Of a DNA stretch of 64,000 nt, positions 58,450-64,000 are shown piece by piece. A model generated the notes under the pieces. The model made no database searches, was not told the origin of the DNA, and was given only the letters and a program-made list of their open reading frames with translations. This stretch comes from Trichomonas vaginalis G3 (taxonomy: Eukaryota; Parabasalia; Trichomonadida; Trichomonadidae), in contig NC_067206.1 of NCBI RefSeq assembly GCF_026262505.1, positions 24,567,896-24,631,895 on the forward strand, in the 5' to 3' direction. The position numbers and the translations under genes were made by a program. Position 1 is the stretch's first letter. Each line of letters begins with the position of its first letter.

Positions 58450-58473
58450 AAACATTTTTTTCATTTTTTGAAT

Positions 58474-59054
58474 GAAGCAAGTTAAATTCGTCCCACACCA
58501 ATCTCAATGGACCGATGAAGAGTTTCAAGCTATGGTTGAAGCGTTGAGAACGACATAGACGGCGAACTTGAAGGAGCTCAAACCACAATTGCAACCAAAA
58601 TTGCACAAGTCAAGAAGAGATAGCTCCACTTAAAGCTACCAAAGCTACTCTTGACCTCATGGATAGTTACCGTTTAGATGTCAAGAGTGGAATAAGACAA
58701 TTAAAATTAAAACTTCTAAACTACGAAGCTATACTCCAAAAGTTAGCAGAAATGAGAAGACTTTACCAGAGCTACTTACATGTAAGGGACTTACCTTCAA
58801 GCAGTCCGACCAAAGATGAATTTTCTGACATTGTCCCAATTTTGTCCGAAAGTCAGCTCAGATGTTTTGAACTGCTCCCAACATATCCAGAATATGAACG
58901 TTTGCCTGAACTCTTCCGCAATCTCAAAAAACGTTTTTTGGTTCTCATGTTCGAAACTTTTATCGGAAGAGACAACAAACGTTCAGAAGAAGAACAAGAT
59001 ATTATTTTAAACTTGTTGTATGACTTAACCGTCATAACAAGCTTTTTGAAGTAA
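58474..59054 (+). pseudogene. Helical cargo protein gene of copy B, broken
   Basis: ATG 58474 opens MKQVKFVPHQSQWTDEEFQA, and frameshifts near 58545 and 58618 interrupt it. The open part 58659-59054 gives a helical body (RLDVKSGIRQLKLKLLNYEA, ELFRNLKKRFLVLMFETF). The whole would be about 193 residues. The function is unknown. Confidence 0.55.
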
Positions 59055-59086
59055 AACCGTCATTCTCAAACCACTTCATTTTTTCG

Positions 59087-59778
59087 ATGTCCGAACAAGC
59101 ACCGAAGCCGAACACAATGGCAGATGTCCTTTCAATGTTGCCAGACAAGCGCCCAGTTCAAATTCAAATTTTGAATTTGAAAGCTCATCTGACAAACACC
59201 GTTAAGACTCTCCAAAGTAGTCTTATGGAAGAGATGAAACTTAAAGGTGAGTTCCTCATGAACCAAGCTTCCAATGAGAAATGCCTGAATGATTTGACGG
59301 AAACCTTGCGCATTTACGCGAGAGAGAACCGAGACCTTGCCAGACTCATCTACCGTTTCTTCGAAGAGATAGACGCCATCTGGAAGGTACTCGGAAAGGA
59401 CAGAACCTCCAACACCGTAATTCGTGAACACAAATTGAAGAAGGAATTGTCGAGGAAGAAGAGGAAGAAGAGAAACACGAGAAGAAGAGGAAGAAGAAAG
59501 AAGAAGAGGAAGTTTGGGCAACCCTTGTTGCCGATGACACTTACGAAATTTCCCAACCCTACCCATACCAAATCCGCAACAAGGAGACAGGCAAGGTTCT
59601 TACCCCAGTCCTCAACAACTTGGGACACTTGAACCTTAACCTTCGGAATCGCGGTTCAATCTCCATGGGCAAGCTTGTCGCAATTCAATGGGTTCCAAAT
59701 CCAGACAAGAAGACGAAGGTCAGACACATTGACGGTGACAAGCTCAACAACCGTAAGGAGAACCTCGAGTGGTTCTAA
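59087..59778 (+). pseudogene. Helical protein with C-terminal HNH-like domain, frameshifted
   Basis: Residues 1-125 (MSEQAPKPNTMADVLSMLPD start) are helical. A frameshift lies near 59445, in a Lys/Glu-repeat DNA stretch. In the other frame the protein goes on with an acidic run and then a domain with YQIRNKETGK, LGHLNLNLRNRG and VRHIDGDKLNNRKENLEW to the stop at 59776-59778. The HID...N...NLEW pattern is typical of HNH_3/NUMOD-type nucleases. The wrong-frame ORF that runs on to 59632 is Lys/Arg-rich and not real beyond the shift. Confidence 0.6.
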
Positions 59779-59796
59779 GAGTAAAAAAATTTTATT

Positions 59797-60099
59797 TTAG
59801 GGGGAAACCCCGAGTAAATTTAGGTGTTTATTTGGATAAGTATGTAAATTAAGGTAATTTGGACAATTAGTTCCGACCTTGAATTGGACTCTTTCGTCAT
59901 CCCAGTTGCGTAGGAGGTCGTCCCAGAGGAGTTGGTAGAATTGCCAATCCAAGGACGATTTGTCCTCCCAGGCATTGAGGATGTACTGCTCGTAGAGTCT
60001 CATGACCTCTGCCTTGCACCAGACACCCTCTCCCTTGGAACGTAAGGCTTCTTCGAAGTGCTCGAATGCGATTGGCTGCGTGACCATCTGAAATGACAC
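59797..60099 (-). CDS. 100-aa cargo protein of copy B
   Basis: The intact ORF starts MSFQMVTQPIAFEHFEEALR, with Trp-rich helical sequence (NAWEDKSSLDWQFYQLLWDD). It converges with the 59087 gene. No domain is recognised. G+C content is somewhat higher than in backbone genes, suggesting a different origin. Confidence 0.5.
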   Translation of the reverse strand: MSFQMVTQPIAFEHFEEALRSKGEGVWCKAEVMRLYEQYILNAWEDKSSLDWQFYQLLWDDLLRNWDDERVQFKVGTNCPNYLNLHTYPNKHLNLLGVSP

Positions 60100-60117
60100 T
60101 TTTTGTCCGTTTGGTCA

Positions 60118-60225
60118 ATGTTCGTGTCTCGTGCCATAGTCGACGAAAATACAGACAAACAGGTTATATATGAGTTTGAGACCAAGAATGGTGTAACTCG
60201 ACCTGTCCGATTCAAATTCGAATAA
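60118..60225 (+). CDS. 35-aa small ORF, divergent from the previous gene
   Basis: It starts MFVSRAIVDENTDKQVIYEF and ends RPVRFKFE, beta-like with an end similar to the VTYVRFKN part of the 56553 gene. It lies 18 bp from the divergent 60099 start, as for other gene pairs of the element. It is short, so confidence is low. Confidence 0.35.
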   Translation: MFVSRAIVDENTDKQVIYEFETKNGVTRPVRFKFE

Positions 60226-60232
60226 AAATTTT

Positions 60233-62387
60233 TTATTTCATGCAATGTTTAACTATTTCACCATCTTCTTTAACACCCCAGTACTTACGCTTGGAGAGGA
60301 CATGAACTTCGGTGAAAATTTTGTCCAATTTGAATTGACCCATCTTTTCACCGACCATTCCCATTTCAATGAGTTTGTTATAGCCTTCTTCGTTCGTCAT
60401 GAGTGCGTCAATGTTCTCATAGTAAACCTTCACTTTGGATTTGACTTCGGAGAAGAATTTGTTGTAGTTGTCAAGGACTGCCTTTGCGAACTGAGGGTAA
60501 GACCAATGTTCGACAATAGGTTTTAATGTGGTTACTAAGCCACTTTGACCTTGAGTGAATTCGTACTTCAAAACAAAAGGAGAAAACCTTTCAACAAAGT
60601 TGTCGACCTTCTCATAATGTTTACTCTTCATCTCTTGAGGTTTCTTAATGGAATATCCCCATGTCGAATTCATAAGCAATTTGAGTGTCATTGCAAGTTT
60701 GGGGTTTGAAGCTTTCCTAATATCATACAGTTGTTGTATGACTTTTCCAACTGTATAGTTCCTTCCTGGGAACTCACCATCTTCGTTTGGAATTCCAGTT
60801 GGGATATATTGGACGAACCTCATGTACGCAGCGTTAAGGTCGACATAGTATATCTTTTCATCTGAGTCGAACTTGTCGCAACCAATTGGTCCAGTTTGTG
60901 GAAATTCAAGTGAGTCTCTTATCTTCTGAGAAACTTCTCCTGTTATCTCATAAACATCGTCGAAGCAACCTGTTTCATATAAAACCTTCTGACCTAACTC
61001 AGATGCTCTCCAATACAATTTGACGTCAATTGGATGTCTCAATGGAAGTTTGTTTATAGCATCTTGAAGTTCTTGCAACCTCATTGGAAGTTCTTCTGGT
61101 TCAGGTTGGTATCCGAACAATCCAACTCCTTTTGGAACTGTGTACTTCTTTTGTGCTATAAACTTTGTCTGGAACAACTTTTGGTCTTGCTAACAGTGAA
61201 AAGTTTGTTTCGTCTTTTGGTACAAAAGTTTCTGTCAGCTTGTCATCTGGAATTGGTTCCAACAAGCCTTTCTCGAAAAGAATGTTAACAGCTCTGACAA
61301 TGTTGCACTTGCCTTTTCCGAACAATGGGTTTGAAAGACTTTCGTTCAACATGAAGTGGTTGTGGAAAATTACAATCTTCAACCATGGTAAGTCTTTGTC
61401 AACAACAAAGTCGTCATGTGAAGAACCTTTAGCTGTAGGTATGTTGACTCGGATATTGACATTTGCCAACGGTGCAATTTTTGCCAATTGACCTCTGAGA
61501 ATGTACCTTGTCTTCACACATGACTCAAGATACTTCATCTTCTCTTCTGAAACAAGACCAGAGTTCCTGAGACATGTAAGAATACAAGGTTCATTGACAA
61601 TTTTTTCATTTGAATTGTAAATTCCATACCTTGTCAAGTCAATGTCAGACTTATTTATGAAGGGGAAGTATCCAGCATGTTGTCTGACTGCTTGAGGGTT
61701 AGGTTGGTACCATTCAAATTTTACACTTGCAATTCCTTCAATTGCATTCAAAATGTCTGAGTCGGAGTCAAACATTTGTTCTCTCTTTGTAGTCTTGAAA
61801 GCGTCAAGAAGTTGTGCGGCTGTTGTGACATTGCCATGTGCATAGTAAATGTGACCGTCCAAATCTGTTACGGTTAGTCTGAGATTGTATCCTTTCTTAT
61901 TTCCGTCTTGTATGGCAGCAAGTACTCCCATGAAGCCTTCTTTGTTCTTTCCTTCGTCAAAGTTTACTGTAAAGGTTCGACCAGATGTAATTTGACTTCT
62001 AACTTCACGATACTTCTCATATGCATATCTTGTTCTTTCCATGGGAGCATGTTTGTCTTCACCTTTTCCTTTTTTCCTTCTCAAAGGATGCAATTGTTCG
62101 TCGTGTTTCCAGTAGAATCTGGCAAAGCCGTCGTGTCCTTCAACTTGAGGTTCACTAACATCGAAAGGCATGTCCATAAGACGTTCTTCTTCTAACCTCT
62201 CTAATCTGTTTGGATAATTGGCACGTGCTGTTTCCAAATCCATTTCGTAGCGAAGACCAGACAATTTGTCATAGACTTTTATGGGTCTTCCCTTCCTATA
62301 TTTAAACTTCTTCGAAACTCTCCAACCATATCTTTCTAACTCTGCTTTTATTCTAGCAGACCTTCTGTCCATTCTATATGGGGGCAT
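60233..62387 (-). pseudogene. Family B DNA polymerase gene, one frameshift (copy B)
   Basis: The first 428 codons are nearly all open from 62387 to about 61160, then one extra base shifts the frame; the rest (61177-60233) carries the palm motifs (DLNAAYM, KLLMNSTWGY, YENIDALMT, KRKYWG). It is less damaged than the copy A gene. The N-terminal RRSARIKAELERYGWRVSKK part has no known counterpart to me. As in copy A no exonuclease motif set is visible. Confidence 0.85.
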
Positions 62388-62417
62388 TTTTATAAAAATA
62401 AAAAAATATTTTTTTCT

Positions 62418-63002
62418 TTACTTTACATAACCGCCTGCTGCCATAAGTCTTTGACGCCAACCCATACCAGCTAATGAAGGTTGACTTGGTTTAGTTTGGA
62501 AACTAAACTTTGTTTTTGGTTTATCTTCAGTTTTTGGTTTTTCTTCTTCTATCGGTTTTTCGTCACTTTTTGGTTCCTCTGACTTTACTTCACTTGCAGG
62601 AACAGTTGTGTCGTCAACATCTTCATAAATATCATATGCCATTTGTTTTTGTTTTCCTTTCAACTTTTTGTGTTTGTTGTAAAGTTTAGAATATTTCGAC
62701 TCTAAGTCAATGAGATGTTCTATAATGAACTGTTGGTCAGTGAAGTAAACTTTTCCATCTGTTGTCTCGAAAGCTCCTTCAGACTTCAATATTTTATTTG
62801 TGAGAGTCTGTTTCTTTTTTGAGATACTAGCCGTTCCATTTCTATGAAAAGTGACTTTATAGTTAGGGTTTGTATTTCCAGACCTGGCACTTTCTATTAT
62901 TGAATTTTTCTCTTCATCTGTAAGTTCTTTGACAGGTTTTGACAATGGTTCTGAACTTTTTGTTTGTGGTGTCAAATCTACCGTTTCAACTTCTTCGGTC
63001 AT
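62418..63002 (-). CDS. 194-aa charged protein (copy B)
   Basis: Intact and nearly identical to 22493-21909 (four or so differences, such as Lys to Glu and Pro to Thr). Same leader and same neighbours. The function is unknown. Confidence 0.65.
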   Translation of the reverse strand: MTEEVETVDLTPQTKSSEPLSKPVKELTDEEKNSIIESARSGNTNPNYKVTFHRNGTASISKKKQTLTNKILKSEGAFETTDGKVYFTDQQFIIEHLIDLESKYSKLYNKHKKLKGKQKQMAYDIYEDVDDTTVPASEVKSEEPKSDEKPIEEEKPKTEDKPKTKFSFQTKPSQPSLAGMGWRQRLMAAGGYVK

Positions 63003-63021
63003 TTCATCTCAGTAAAAAATT

Positions 63022-63176
63022 TTAGTTTGGTTTGTTTTCAACTGGTTGTTTAGGTTTTTTAAGTCGGTCTAAAACTTCCTGAGGTATAGGAAGAACTTGA
63101 CAAACACGTGGTTGTGTAACTGCTGGAAGCGACAAATCCATCTTGAACCCATTTGTCTCAATGCTGTATTGTTCAT
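63022..63176 (-). pseudogene. Copy B version of the 51-aa protein, frameshifted
   Basis: It is 155 bp instead of 156: one C is missing near 63130, so the reading frame is lost after about 16 residues. Confidence 0.55.
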
Positions 63177-63195
63177 TTCATCTCAGTAAAAAAAT

Positions 63196-63594
63196 TTACA
63201 TTCCCCACGTTTGAGGCGGTTGCGGTTGGTTGTTTACCCACTGTTGTGCATGGTTATATCCTCTGTTAAAGAATCTTTCACCTTGGTCCATATAGTGCCC
63301 TGCTTGGTTATAGTAGTCATTTGCTTTGTTATAGTAGTTTCCTGCTTGTCTTCCTACATTGTCCATCCATCCTTGAACTTTTCCTCTTGTTTCAGGATTT
63401 GGAATAAGATTTGCTGCATCTCGTGCTACATCCCAACCTTTCTGTACAGTTTGTATAATAGGTTGTGCTTTCTCTTTAAGTATACCTAATGTACTCAAAA
63501 TCTTCCTTCCAATTCCAAATGCACCTCTGGCTATTGTTCCCACTGCGGGCAAAAATCTGGATGCAACTCCTGCTAATGCGCCAAATAAACCCAT
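63196..63594 (-). CDS. Amphipathic-headed small virion-like protein (copy B)
   Basis: The intact 132-residue protein is identical to 23089-22688 except for one Asn fewer in the NNNQPQPP region. It keeps the MGLFGALAGVASRFLPAVG head. Confidence 0.6.
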   Translation of the reverse strand: MGLFGALAGVASRFLPAVGTIARGAFGIGRKILSTLGILKEKAQPIIQTVQKGWDVARDAANLIPNPETRGKVQGWMDNVGRQAGNYYNKANDYYNQAGHYMDQGERFFNRGYNHAQQWVNNQPQPPQTWGM

Positions 63595-63613
63595 TTCTTA
63601 TGGGTTAAAAAAT

Positions 63614-64000
63614 GACGAATCCAAACAAGGACCCCTATGTTTCTAAAGCAACAAAGAAAGCACTCATGTAAAAATCTTTAGTTCAACACCAAATGCTTGG
63701 TTTATGGATATCTTGGAAAACATTCCGAGGTATAGAGAAGATGGACCACCATACTGGCTAATATTTGTCGGTCAAAACACAAGATACTGTGAAGCCATAC
63801 CATTACAGTCCAAAAATATTTTAGATGTGAAAACTGCTTTGACAATATTCGTTGACAAATACCATCCAACAAAACTGACATCTGACTGTGAAAGTTCTTT
63901 CAAATCAGACGATATTAAAAACTATCTGCGTTCAAAAAATGTAAACCAATATTTCATTGTCGACCAAAACCATTCTGCTCTTGGTGTCATTGACAGTTGT
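63614..64000 (+). pseudogene. Integrase gene, frameshifted and cut by window end (copy B)
   Basis: It matches 23106 onward. One G is missing near 63668, so only about 19 codons are open at the start. The catalytic segments (WFMDILE, LTSDCES) are readable in the next frame, and the third acidic position is again Asp (GVIDSC at the window end). Confidence 0.7.

Larger units (their letters stand above)
43564..64000. mobile_element. Maverick/Polinton copy B, left part (continues beyond the window)
   Basis: It starts with an A-run and GGTAGTGGGGCTTCCAGG, the same terminal sequence as copy A, and carries the same backbone gene order through integrase. The left terminal repeat is cut short and joined to repeats. 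Many genes are frameshifted, but the capsid gene, the antisense gene and several small genes are intact. The zone 54770-60230 has cargo different from copy A. Confidence 0.9.

Noticed and set aside
60000-60245. 81-aa minus-strand ORF next to the polymerase gene
   Set aside because: It overlaps the start of the 60099 gene and is antisense to the small ORF at 60118; no support beyond being open.

Overview
The window looks like nuclear DNA of a trichomonad, most likely Trichomonas vaginalis or a close relative. It is very A+T-rich and its genes have no visible introns. It carries eukaryotic genes (centrin-type EF-hand protein, ribosomal protein eL36, a two-repeat Myb factor, a membrane thioredoxin-fold protein) next to large Maverick/Polinton virus-like DNA transposons, which are abundant in that genus. 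The species call is inference; no search was run.

Layout. (1) 1-3538 and about 28198-29050 look like two halves of an old, decayed Maverick-like element of one lineage. (2) Into it is inserted a second element, Maverick copy A (3539-28191, about 24.65 kb), with roughly 0.25 kb terminal inverted repeats and a likely 6-bp target duplication TTCATT. (3) 29.3-43.5 kb is host chromosome: a 925-aa coiled-coil protein, centrin, ankyrin-repeat protein, a long palindrome, Myb factor, thioredoxin-like membrane protein, eL36, a Q/P-rich coiled-coil protein and a RING-like protein. (4) 43564-64000 is Maverick copy B, related to A, with a rearranged left end and running off the window.

Copies A and B share a collinear backbone: a 731-aa coiled-coil/Q-P-rich protein, a 399-aa basic-tailed protein, a probable major capsid protein, a small antisense gene, a 193-aa protein, a probable minor capsid (penton-like) protein, a superfamily 3 helicase, two small proteins, a packaging ATPase, a 302-aa Cys-containing protein, family B DNA polymerase, three small or structural genes, and a retroviral-type integrase. 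Copy A also shows a phage-tail-fibre-like protein, a paralogous protein pair and a D12-class adenine methyltransferase; the matching part of B lies outside the window. The set reads as a virus-like programme: replication (polymerase, helicase), integration (integrase), packaging (ATPase), virion (capsid proteins, amphipathic small proteins, fibre) and DNA marking (methyltransferase). Both copies are damaged, mostly by single-base frameshifts, and usually not at the same sites.

The most unusual part is the zone between the ATPase gene and the polymerase gene. It holds different cargo in the two copies (KilA-N and KilA-N/T5orf172 proteins in A; eight or more small genes including an HNH protein in B). 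It is packed with repeat modules: an A+T core (AAAATATATTTT) next to short iterated dyads, and arrays with an exact 22-bp period that recur three times with different sequences beside the same divergent gene pair. This zone is my best candidate for an undescribed system.
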